Below, piece by piece: positions 35,401-47,400 of a DNA stretch of 64,000 nucleotides. Origin of the DNA: Aplysia californica (lineage: Eukaryota; Mollusca; Gastropoda; Aplysiida; Aplysiidae). How positions within the stretch are numbered: the first letter of the stretch is position 1; every line of letters begins with the position of its first letter. A model generated the notes under the pieces. It searched no databases. It had not been told where the DNA came from and saw only the letters and a list, made by a program, of their open reading frames with translations. The stretch spans positions 956,312 to 1,020,311 of the forward strand of contig NW_004797350.1 in assembly GCF_000002075.1 (NCBI RefSeq), read 5' to 3'. A program made the translations under genes and the position numbers.

Positions 35401-38400
35401 TGATGACCTCTTGACAAATAAACATTTATTAGAAGCGCTATAACTTTTCAGGCCGGCCTCAAATTCATCATAAGATTAAAACTCGGCTCCTGCACAAAAC
35501 GCCTTTTTGCCCGAAGTGATCCCGGTCTCTACCCAGCCTGAGGCGAGTCACGAGTGAGGCAGGACAGGAAGCCGGAGTCACGAGTCACAGGAAGTTGGAA
35601 GTGATGTCATGCTGGACAAGAATCAGAGTCTGAATAACATTTTTTCATATTCGAACTCGAGAAGATAGAAAATAATTTGTGATTTTTGTAAAAGTGACCA
35701 TTCGTGACCTGCCCCAGAGCGCTGGCCGATTTTTCTAGGCTCCCGCGGGGATTCTTATTGTTTCCTTTTTTTTTAATCTTGAGAGTATGCACGCATGGTC
35801 ACCAAAACCCTTGACAAGTGTATTTCTAAATTCAGAAAGGAATTCACTTGCCAGAGTAGTGGGTTTTTGTACAAAGGCCTTAACTGAAAGCTGTTTATTA
35901 CAGTTTATGAAATAATGTTTGTTATAGATCTAGTATGTCCTTGAAATGTTAGAATTGGATTTGTTTACAACACAATAAACATGTTATCCCTCGATTATTC
36001 TTAAGGCACGCAGTGCCTGCCTTGACCCTAGACTTGTTTTTTTTCTTAATTTTGATTGGTTTTATTTAAACCATTCAAGAGTAAAATTTTCCATTACAGA
36101 ACCAAATAATAGCAACAAAAGGTGGCACTATAATATTTGCTCAAAAGAAAAGGTTTTCCCCCAAATCGACAATAGTCGCCTCCCGCGCTCAAGAGCTGGT
36201 CTGCCCATTGGCGATTTTAGTCGCCTCGTGCGCTCTGCGGAGTGAGAGAGGGAGGCGAGTTTTGTCGCCTGGAGCGCCCAGTGACAGGGATCCTAGCGTA
36301 GGTCCTAGAATGCAAAGAAAAACGCCAAAAATATGAATGACAGTAAAACTAAATCATGCACTCAAGAACACACCCACCTTCGTAAAAAAAATGGAGTAAA
36401 ATACTTTTAAATCCCCTCAGGGGAGGGGGGGGGGGGAATAAGAGAAAATTTTATGGCAGCCTTTTCTAAATCAAAGAAGGATAGAAGAAGCTACGCTACT
36501 CAGGCTACTGGTTCTCACTTGCACCATAAACATTGAAACACTATTTTTAACACTTAATCAGCGCATGTTTACTAGAGATGCGGCTCTAATCTACTAATAA
36601 GGCTAAATTTGCTTTACAACCTACGTTCCTCTTGGGGTACCAGGGCCGCCATGGTCACTCAATGGTCAGAGTGTGTTCTGCAGGAGATCCTGGAAACTTG
36701 TTTTTGCCACAAATATCGTTAGGACGGTTAGGCTTAATCGATAATGAAAAGATCAAAACCACAAAATCAGATTGTTTTTTAAATAAGGTAATCCTAATTG
36801 ATATCATTAAATTTGTGTCAAAATCAAACTCATAAAATAACATGCACACACCTGTATTGAATGGAAAAAAAAGACACTCATTCTCCTACAAAACCAACCT
36901 GTCTATTTTTTCTCTGGCTTCACTGTTGGTCATAAATTTTAGAATTGACAAGGGAAGCAAACCAACAGGTGCTGAGGTTTACACTTTGAAATCTGCCAAA
37001 CAAACTTGTCAACCTTAGAAGAACCGACTTGCCAGATTTTCAGGTGGTCACTTTACTAGATAGTAAGATCTTTAGAGATCTAAAATGAACATTCATTCCT
37101 TCTTTCTCTCTTTTTAGGAAAACTGTTGGGGAAAAGACTCTAAGAAGTATTCAAGCTCAATACTATGTGGTAAGTTTGTTTGAAATGTTTTTGTTTTAGT
37201 AATAAGCGGATGTTTTACGGTGCTCACAACTGCATAAGGTCACATGAGTGCGCTGGACATATGAAACACTTTTAGTTTGATAGGAATTAATTTTGAATTA
37301 AATTGAATTTTGCCCTGATGGTGTCCGAAGCCTACTCCTATCGATTTTGGATCACCAAGGGATCTTTAATGTGCGCAATTCGCACACACAGGACCCTGCT
37401 CAGAGATTTTTCGCCCTTATCTGAGAAGGCTACATGATGTTAGATCTTACCTATCCTAAGGTTAGGGATGGAGCCAAGGGGAGAAGCAGAAGAAAGGCTG
37501 CAGAAAGAGTCAGGAGCCCGGGGGGGGGGGGGGTCGCAAAATGGAGACGAAAGCAGACGACAGAGCATGGTTAGAGAGCAGGAAAGGAAATGAAAGAATG
37601 AGATTTTGGAGAAGAAAAATGTTCCTTCGCTGTAAGGTTTCGAACTACGGACCTGTTGAATAAGTGGCGAACACTGTCCTCCAGACCATGAGAGGCCCCT
37701 GTGGTAGATTTGACTGTAAATTATTCTCATTTCTTTGCCCGTTGCAATAATAGTAACTTAAACTTTGATGTCAAGTAGAGGCTACAAAATATTGGTGGCG
37801 AATTTGGGACCCCTGCTGTATAGTTTATATGTTCTGTTTTTCAAGTATTTTTGAAAGGTTCAGGTTGGGTTCTGAACCAAGTGTATGAAAAGGAAAGTGT
37901 TCTAAAGGCATGAAAAGAGAAAATGGAATAGATATGTATTAAAGTGCATGTTCTCAACATGTGCTTTGTTCATGTAACTTTAATTTTTAAAATGTTTTTT
38001 TAGTAACTCTGTCCGGTATAATTGGTTTGGAAATTATGTTTAAAAGACTGTGTGATGATGTGGACATTTTTGTCCTCAATTTCTGTTCAGCATAAGATTC
38101 TTGAAGATAAACATTTTTTTTTTTTTTTTTTTTTTTTTGTAAAGTATTTTTTACGGCGCTCGCAACTGTATAAGGACATATGAGCGCGCGGGACACACCT
38201 TATATTTTCAGTTGGTAGGAAATTTTGAATTTTGCCCGGGTGGCGGCCGAAGCCTACTCTTATCGATTTTAGACCACCAAGGGATCTTTAACGTGCGCAA
38301 CTTGCACACGCACGGGCCCTCCAAGATTTTTCACCCTTGTCCGAGAAGGCTAGGTGTAGATCTTTCCTACCAGAAGATCAGGGGTGTGGCAGAAAGACAG

Positions 38401-41400
38401 CAGTTAGGAGGAGCCAAGGAGTAGCAGTAGAAAGGCTGCAGAAAGAGTCAGGAGCCCAGAGGAGGGGGCAAAGGAGGTGAGGGCGTGGGGGCAGAAAGTG
38501 GAAATGAAAGCAGACAACAGAACATTGCTAGAGAGCAGGAAAGGAGGTGAAAAAAGACAATTTTAGAGAAGAAAATTTTTCTGTCGCTACCCGCATTCGA
38601 ACCCGGGACCTTTAAATGAGAGGCCAACACCTTTAACCTCTAGGCCACGAGAGCCCCCACATTTGGTTTAGTGTGGTGGTTTTCATTATCCTTAATATGG
38701 AAAAACGATGAGAAATTAATGAGTAGAAGTAAAAATATTCATTTGTGTAATTGTGTAATTTACACTTATGTTCTTCCTCTTTTTTTTTTTCCTCAGAGAC
38801 GAATGAGGCGTTTCCACTACCACCACTACCGCAGAGAGACAAGGGAGAAATACTACAAACTGTATGTGTTGTGTATGTTAGTTTAAGAGTTTATTTTTGT
38901 GCATTCCTGATTGGTAAAAATATCAGTGCTTTATAATTATCTGAGATGCTCCAGTTGTAATTGTCTAACGTAACTGAAGCAACCCCAAAAGGACTTGTTG
39001 ACAGCCGTCGTGTATTCAATTTTAATGCTCTGTGAAAAGAAGCTTGCTCGGCAGTTCTGAGAGGTAATCAACTGAAGATAAATTTTAGCAATTTTTTTGT
39101 TTCATTTTTACTCATTTTTTTAACTTTTGGAAAGACTTCTGAATTTATTAAATGATTAGCAAACCTTGGTCAAGTGATAAAAACATAGTTATTTGTTTTA
39201 GACTAAATCATCACTTCTCCAACATTTAGAATTCCGTTTATAATTTACGCTAAAATTTATGAAGTTCCTGTGAAGATATCTCTCCTCATTGTATATGAAT
39301 TTGGATTTTAATAAAGCTATTTTTTAGAAGTCACTTTTATTGGTTTTGTGTAGTTGGCTGCTGGTTTAGCCACTTCTTTTTTTAGGTTCAGGAGTGTTTT
39401 TTATGCATTTACTTCATTTGTTTTCAGATACAAGGAAGCCAAGTCTAGATCAGAGGAGCATGTCATTGCCAGATTAGCCGCTAAGGTGAGATGAAGCTAT
39501 CTACTTCTGACTGTACGTCTACACAGGGTCAGGTGTACTGTAAATGTGCACGGGTACTGTCTAAATTGTTCTAAAAATTATTCCTGGTAGATAGAAACAT
39601 TTGGAGAACATTTGCTTTGTCGAAATGTTGATTTCTGCTGCTGTGATTTTGTCGAGTTTTTAAACTCATTTACTGTGACAGGCCGACTGATCAGCTCAGC
39701 CTTTTCCTCGTCACTCTGAAAAGCTATTTCATTAGCTCGACCATAAACTTTAACACTTTTCCGTCACATCTCCTTGATCAGTGATGTTTACCACCCAGCT
39801 TCTTCATTTTTTTTTTCCAAAATGCCTTTGCCTTTTGATGGCAAGGGTTTTTACCATAGGAGCCTTGTCATGGCAAAGTGTTTAAAAAATATCCAATTAT
39901 TCCTGTCCAGACTTTCCAAAATATATTAAAGTTTTGATCCGATAAATATTCTTTTTTTTTCCAGTTCCCCTTTCACTTTACATTCATTTGATAAATTATA
40001 ATGTAGTGGAGTCAGCTTGAATTGATCTCGGACAATAAAAAAAATGCCAGTTAAGTGAAAAACAATAAGATCCCTAATTTTGTTTCTTCTATTTAAGCAG
40101 CCTCTCTGAACTGAAAATATGGCTAAACCAAAGAAAATCAGGCAGTCCCACAGATTTCAATTTTTAAAGAGATTCCAGTGTATGTTATACTTTGTCAAGA
40201 ACATAGTAGACAAAACTAAACATGCACATGCTCTCTGCAGGAATTATGCCCTGGAGGGTAAAAAGCAATTTAGTGAATGAGTTCAGTTTTTTTTTTTTTT
40301 TTATCTGATGGTTTCTACTTTTTTTTTTCACTCTATGTGTCTTAATTGCTGTGTTTCTTAGGGATTTTTTTGTGTTTAGAGTGGTGTAAGATGCGTTATC
40401 AGTGCACTAGACTTATCAACACTTTATTTTTGTTCCCCCTTACTTTTTTCAATTACCTGTACTTGTTTTTCCTGAATTTATCTTTATGGGGTTTTTTTCT
40501 TTCCATCCAACAGAATGACATTTCTCCATGTTTGCTTGCAAGAATTATCCTGGAGGAGTACTACTTGAATGATGTATACCATGTGGGCAGAGAACGCGGG
40601 GAAGGCAGAAGTGCATGTAGGGAACAGACTCGGGTCATAATACCTAAAGCTTTTCTGTATAAACTATCTGTTGGTTTTGTTGCAAGGAAAAACTACCTGT
40701 AAGCCAGTGCAAGCTCTGTATGTATGTATGTATAGTATAAGGTTTTACGGCGCTCGCAACTGCTAAGGTCATAGTGCAAGCTCTGTTGAAATATTAACTT
40801 TATCTACAATGCTGTTGTTATTATCGATCCAGATTATCTAAAATACAGAGATGGTGAACCTTTGCTTTTTATTTATTGTTTTCGGACCTTTATTAACATA
40901 AGGAGTGCAGTTATTTTTTTACTTTTTTTGTTTTTTGAATAAAGTGGAAATTTGATTCAAGAAAATAGTATGAAATGCATTTGTCTTATCAGGGAGGAGC
41001 TACCCTTGAGGACCATTTTCTATATTTGTTGGCAGAGATCAAATCTAAGTACACATGTAAGTTAGGCATGGTAAAATCTCTTGATACGCAATTTTATTTT
41101 GGCATAGCTACAGCGATTGCTATGGAAACAGCCACCATCTTGAAAATAAATAATGAATTTCAAATCCCAAAGGCTTTCTTACTTACTGACCAAATTTGGT
41201 GAGAATATACCTAAACCAGACCCTGTCAGAGTAACAGCAGGTTTTTTTCTATAAATGCAAAAGGAAAAAAAATGTGAGAATTTTCCCAAAGTATAAAAAA
41301 CTTTTTCTGAATTTAGGTTGCGTAATCGCTTGCCAAAGGAAAAGTGTTATTGTTTTTGCAAATATCTCTCTATTACATTGATGGCAGCCTTGCCATCTAT

Positions 41401-44400
41401 GTTTCTTGAAAGTTTAATGTCAAAAGGACAAAAATTAAGGGAGTAGGGAAAAATCTGCCCAAAAAAAAATACATTTTGTTAAAAACGACAATTATTGTGA
41501 ACATTCACTTTATTAACCCATCCTCATGTTTTCAAAAGCAATTTACAAGGAGAATAACGACTTTCTCAATTGTGTTCATGCTATTTTTAGACAAAAAACT
41601 GGTTGATCTTCAAAAATCAGCCAACATAAAATTTTGCATAGCCTGACCCAAAATCTGCAAAATCAAGGGTCGCTCCTCCCCTTTAGCAGACTGTAGTCGT
41701 ATATCGATTTATTAACTATGCTTCTCTGGTTCTGATGTGAGAGTGTAAAGTCTTACTGTTGCTTGTTTCCTGTATTGTACCCTGCTTCTGTCTCCTCTAT
41801 CACTGTGTGGTTCTGTCTCCTCTGTCACTGTGTCCTTATTAATCATTATCGGTATCTTTTTCTTTTCCAGATTAAAGAAAAGTTTTGCTTGCTCTTGTTG
41901 TTGGTACTTCTATAATTTATGCTTCTCGCACATGTATATTGTGCCATGAGACCTGGTTTAAATGTTGTTCAAATGCTACGCAAGAATGACAAAGGTTTTT
42001 GAAATGTAAGGGATTTATTTTTGTCCATTTCACAGTGCCCCCTGGAGTTATGACAGACTGTTTTCGAGACATAGCAAAACTTCCAAATCCAGAGTTGGCC
42101 GCAGAAATATATGAGGTGATATTCATAAAATATTTAAATTTTTACACTTTAGTTTCTATAATCACTTTCTTCATATAGTGCTGTGTTAACATTCTGCTTG
42201 TGAGTGCCTTTTCTTGAATGAGTTCTGCTTTCAATTCCTGGGGGTATTGAGTATATATCTCTGTGCTCCCTTGTTTTCTTTTTCTTTTTTTTTCTTCATT
42301 TTTTAAAATGTTGGGTATGTTTTTTATGCTTTTGCAACTATGAGAACTGCCAAGTCACTCTGTATTATGGCTTTATGTATTGGGCTTTATGTATTGTATT
42401 TTCCATAAGATTTTGAATGCTGGTTTATCTCATCCATGAAATTTAAATAATTTTTAGTTTCATTGTTACAAAGTCCATTTAACACTACAGGAGAAAATGT
42501 TCAGGCCTATAGAGCAACATTCTTTAACCCTATCCGAACGCCCTGGAGTCATTTTGTACCCGTGGAGTTGTATTCTTCATATTTTAGAATACTTCTAGTA
42601 CAAAGATCTCTTTGAAACTTTCAGTATTTCTCAAAAAATCATTTTAACAGACTGCTATGCAAACGTACCGATCGGATTATCAAGTAAATATCCTCTTTGG
42701 AAAGTGGTGGAACAGAGTTCCCCACGTTGTATGGATATGATAGTAAAACACGACGTACGGATGGGGTTAAGTGTTGTGCAATAGTTCTATAAGAAAAAAG
42801 CAATTTTTAACAACTTTTTTAAAAACATATTGAAAATTATAAGATTGGAAAAAAATGATTGTAAACCCGGTGAACGCATAATCAATAGAAAGAAATTATA
42901 TTAATCCTCTAATATTTGGGAAATGCAGAAGAATGCATTATTTTAACTTTTTTGTAACTTTTTTGAAATATTTGAGTTGACTATTGTTCTGTGAAGCAAG
43001 ATCGCCCTGTCATGTACTCTTTTTGATTAAGATGCTTATGATGTGCTGTTCCCTTTTTCTTGCAGACGACTATGCTGGACAATTTTTATGGTCCAGCTGT
43101 TGACAGTATCAAAAAGTAAGTTTTTGATAGAGAATCTAACTTTTAAATCACTAGACAGTATAAAAAATGTTTGGGTTGTATGTACAGAATTTGAATTGCT
43201 TTTATTATACCGCAGTTGTTTGTAAATGAAGCTCTTGGTTTAGGCTTTATACTATTAAGCTCAGATGTTTCATATGAATACTTCAGTTTGTTTTGTTAAA
43301 GCTATTTGCTGATGCATGTAGTTTTTTTATTTCTGGATTACAAATCTTTCCCTGTCACTAAAAAGTCTTTCCATCTGCTTTTAATTATAATCCAAGCTTC
43401 TTTATTTTAAAATCTTATGTATAACTTTTATTACACCGTTGCTTGTAAGTGAAGCCCTAGGTTTAAGCTGTATAAAGCTCAAATATGTCATATGATCATG
43501 AATATATTAGTTTATTTTGTTAAAAACTATTTGTAATCCGTATTAACATATTCATATGAATATGAATGTCTTTCAGAACTTGTGGTGCTGAGTATGAAAT
43601 CATCTTACAGTCTCACTGTTTGAGAGCTGGTTTGTCCTTCATAGGTATGCCATAACCATTGATTTCTTGTATACCCTGATACTTAAATTAAACCTTGTAT
43701 TTAAATGGGAAAGTGTCAATGTCCTCGTAATGTCTAAGAGCAGGACATAGTAATTATTTCACAAATATATTTTTTAAACTTTTCTGGGTATTTATGAATT
43801 GGAATGTAAAATTTTTATCTTGTTTTTGTTTTTTTACCCTTTGTAATACTTGTATTTTCATGCAGGTAATTTGTTGGTTCACCATATTAAGTCAGCTCTT
43901 TCTATTTCTTTTTTTTTTTTTTTCCTTTAAATTGTTTGTTCTAGGCAAAATAATATGTCAATATTTATTCTCTCTTGCCTTATATACGCATGTACTACAA
44001 CTCAACAACATAAGAAACAAGCATCATGCTGACTTTTGAATTGTCAACGTAAATTATCATTTTGAATCTGTAAGTTATAGACTTATGAGACGGATAAGCA
44101 GCATATCTCATTGGAATTTTCATTTCTATATGATATGGAAAATATGTACCCTTAATTATTTCTGTTTGTGTTGGTGTTTTATTTCCCATTAAATCTATAG
44201 ATGAAGACCAGATGAGAGACGAAGGCTTTGACAAAACTCCAGACATAAAACTGAAAATTCCCATAAGTAAGTGGTCAGGTTCTGCTGTAAAATGTTCTTG
44301 CTTGGTCAGGACTATAATTGTATTTTTGTCCCAAAACTAAATTTTTCTTGTGATACAGTAAATTTTGATTACTGTTACCTTCTCCTTCATGAAATTTAGA

Positions 44401-47400
44401 TCACATTATGATAGATCTTTATGGTTCAGTTTCTTTTGTTTTGGGTTGTTGTTTTTTTAATTAGATGTTCTGTTAATGACTTATTGGATTTTTCACATTC
44501 AAAATTTATATAGTGTATGTTTGAAAGAAGCACAGATGGAAATAACGAGATATGTACTCTTAATTTGTACATATGCCACCTGTGTGCTGAAAGCTTGCCA
44601 GCTAATTGCCATCAAAAGAAAACCCACTAGCCAGAACTTCCAGGTCACACCATGGGTTACCGTCATGTCAGCAGTACATTCTTGGATTAAAGGAATGCTC
44701 AGATCATGACCCCCACGTTCCTTCTTCGAGATCATATAAGCGTTTGTTGCTTCTGCATTCAAAATCAAAAACAATCACAGCTGACACACTTTTTCAGCTA
44801 CTGGTCTGCATGTGATGTAGGAGAGAAAGATGCAGTGCGAGTATTTCACAGCACCCTTAACTTACCATTTCACTGTTCAGCAACCTCAGACCTACTACAT
44901 ATGAATCAAACAAGAAGAAAGACCTTCATTTCTTCTGATTAGGTACCAGTGCTCACTCCTTACATTCAGTGAGATCTGCATCACATGCAATAGAATAAGG
45001 CGCCTCTCACAAGGGGTACGAAAATTTTGTGTTTCAAATCTTAGTCTGTTTTTATCCATCCCTGAGGATAACACAGCTATTTATGATCTATTCCTGAGTA
45101 ATTTTGTTTGTTTGCTGTAAATTATATTTTCAGGAAAAGGGAACTGTAAAGAGTATAACACAATACTCTTTTGATAGAAGTGAAGGTAGTTGTCCTGTCC
45201 CATACCAATTGCTAGGCACACACTCTTCTCCTACATTTTCCGATGCCCAGCCAGACCATTATGGCCTTTTCATTACTATTTACTGAGCATTTTTCTTCCT
45301 TTTGCCTTACAGTGATCAACAAGCGTGTTGTCAACTGGATAGAGAGCAAAGCATCTTTCGGTGACCCAATCAACCATGAACAGTATACCATTGATCAGTT
45401 CCTGCCATATAAGAACAGGTAAGAATTAGTTTGTGAATATTTAAATACCTGATTTTGAAAGGTTTTGACGAAGGTTCATTTTGATGGTGTGGTTGTGAAA
45501 TTGCCCAATAGAAAAGAGGGTATGTGTAGGGGTGGGAGGTATCTGATCACTAAGATTAGCTTTGGGGTTTGATATAATATAATTTACAGCTCACGTATTT
45601 TGCTTCATGGTGAGATCACCATAGACTTTGTAACTGGATATCAAGGGTCTCTTTGAGTTTTGGACTTAGCATCCGAAATTACATGTGTCAATTTGTTTTG
45701 CTTTCTTTCATTACTTTTGCTATTACTTGTCACTGCAAGGCACGTGTGTAATTTTGAATTATGAGTAGAGTTCATCGTTATGACGGTTGTGTGTGGCTGT
45801 ACAAAGATAATACATGTTTAGTATGAATATCACAATATGGTTAATTTATAGTTAATAAGGTTGTCTATCGAAGAGATCGCCTCTGCTGAGGATTAACAAC
45901 ATTGACTGTTTCATGCAATTGTCGCAAACAGAAATTTATTGTTGAACTCTTTGTTTATCCAATCCTAAGTTTTGTTCTTAGCTTTAAGTTATTTCTTCTT
46001 ACAATATAATGCTTTGATACAAAAAATTTTCACATTGCATGCCTTGGCTGCTGCACATTTTCTAGATACACTGCTATGCCCTGCATAAGTGCAATTTGGC
46101 TATGTTTTTACATAATGAATCTTCACTTCTATTGTGTCATAGTGTTACTTTAAATTTATGGTTTCAGTTTATTTTTTCTGAAAAGAGACATCAAAACTAA
46201 TAGGATATAAATGGATGTGCTCGATCTAGCAGTTGTGCTTTCACGTGATTTACATAACACTTAATTTGGGAAGTCTAACGTTTGAATTTGTCCACTTTTA
46301 TGAATAGAATATAGTATTCAAAAAGGAAAAGTATGACTAGCACAGTGTAATGGGAAACAATGATGATTAGGGGGGTGATGTGTAAGGACCCTGCTGCATC
46401 AAAGTTGTGTGCAGTTTCTTAAAGAGTTGGAATAAGTCAGTTGACTGAATAAGGTTAAGTGGGTTTCTCTTTGTTGGCAAATTCATATTATATCTAGAGT
46501 CACAAACTTTTTTTAAAGTGGGATTTGAGTTTTGCTGTCCAGTAGAAAGTTGCACATGTGAAGGTAGACATGACAGATTTTTGCTCTGTTGAAAAGATTT
46601 TCAACTGTGAACATCTGCATTTTGCTTATGTCTCAGGGGTACTAAATTTAGAAAATGAATTAGAAAGATACAGTTGAACCTGTGTAAGATGGTCACCCAT
46701 TATCAAGGAGAAAAGTGGCCGTATAAGAAAGGTGGCCGTCTTAGGCAGGACTTTTCAAGATAAAGAAAACAAACCGTTCCCTTCTGAGGTCCCAACCGAA
46801 GGTAGACGTATTTCTGTTGTTGCTGGTTTGTTTTTTGTTTGCTTTTTAAAAATTTTGTTGCTGATTTTGTGCAAGGATGACAATAAACCAAAATGTGTCA
46901 GACGAGTAAGATCAAGTACCATGTTAAAACTAACACATGGGTCGCCACCACTCTGAGAACAAGCGACGCTTCTGTTGCAAGTTCTTGTTGATGTCCATTG
47001 TTACTTTGTTACAGACTGAGTGAACAGTGACCACTCATCTCACGTACTCTTTGTGTATAGGTATGGGTGGGGCTAGTAGGGTATGAGGGATCACACGCTT
47101 ACCTCACCAACAGCTAAAAATGTATTGTTACTTATTGGTCAACAGTGAGAGGGGCCTATGCAATATGATCGGTTGGAGGGACTACTTAACAACAATGACA
47201 GGTGATTGAATTACGATGGCTCATCCTCGAAGCCAGAGGCCAATGTATAATTTGTGACTAAACGTAAGGGAGTCACTAAGGTGGCCATCTAAGACAGGTG
47301 TTATTGTTTGGTGTGGTAGGGGTTGTGTTAAAATATGGAGGCAGCGGCTGCGTTGGACAGGTGCCCGTTTTACACTGAAATTATAGAAAAAACTCAAGGG

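Noticed and set aside
41860-41912. Strong pyrimidine tract and AG before ATTAAAGAAAAG as a possible extra CDIN1 exon
   Set aside because: The possible exon would not fix the phase between exons 5 and 6 and its translation does not match CDIN1.
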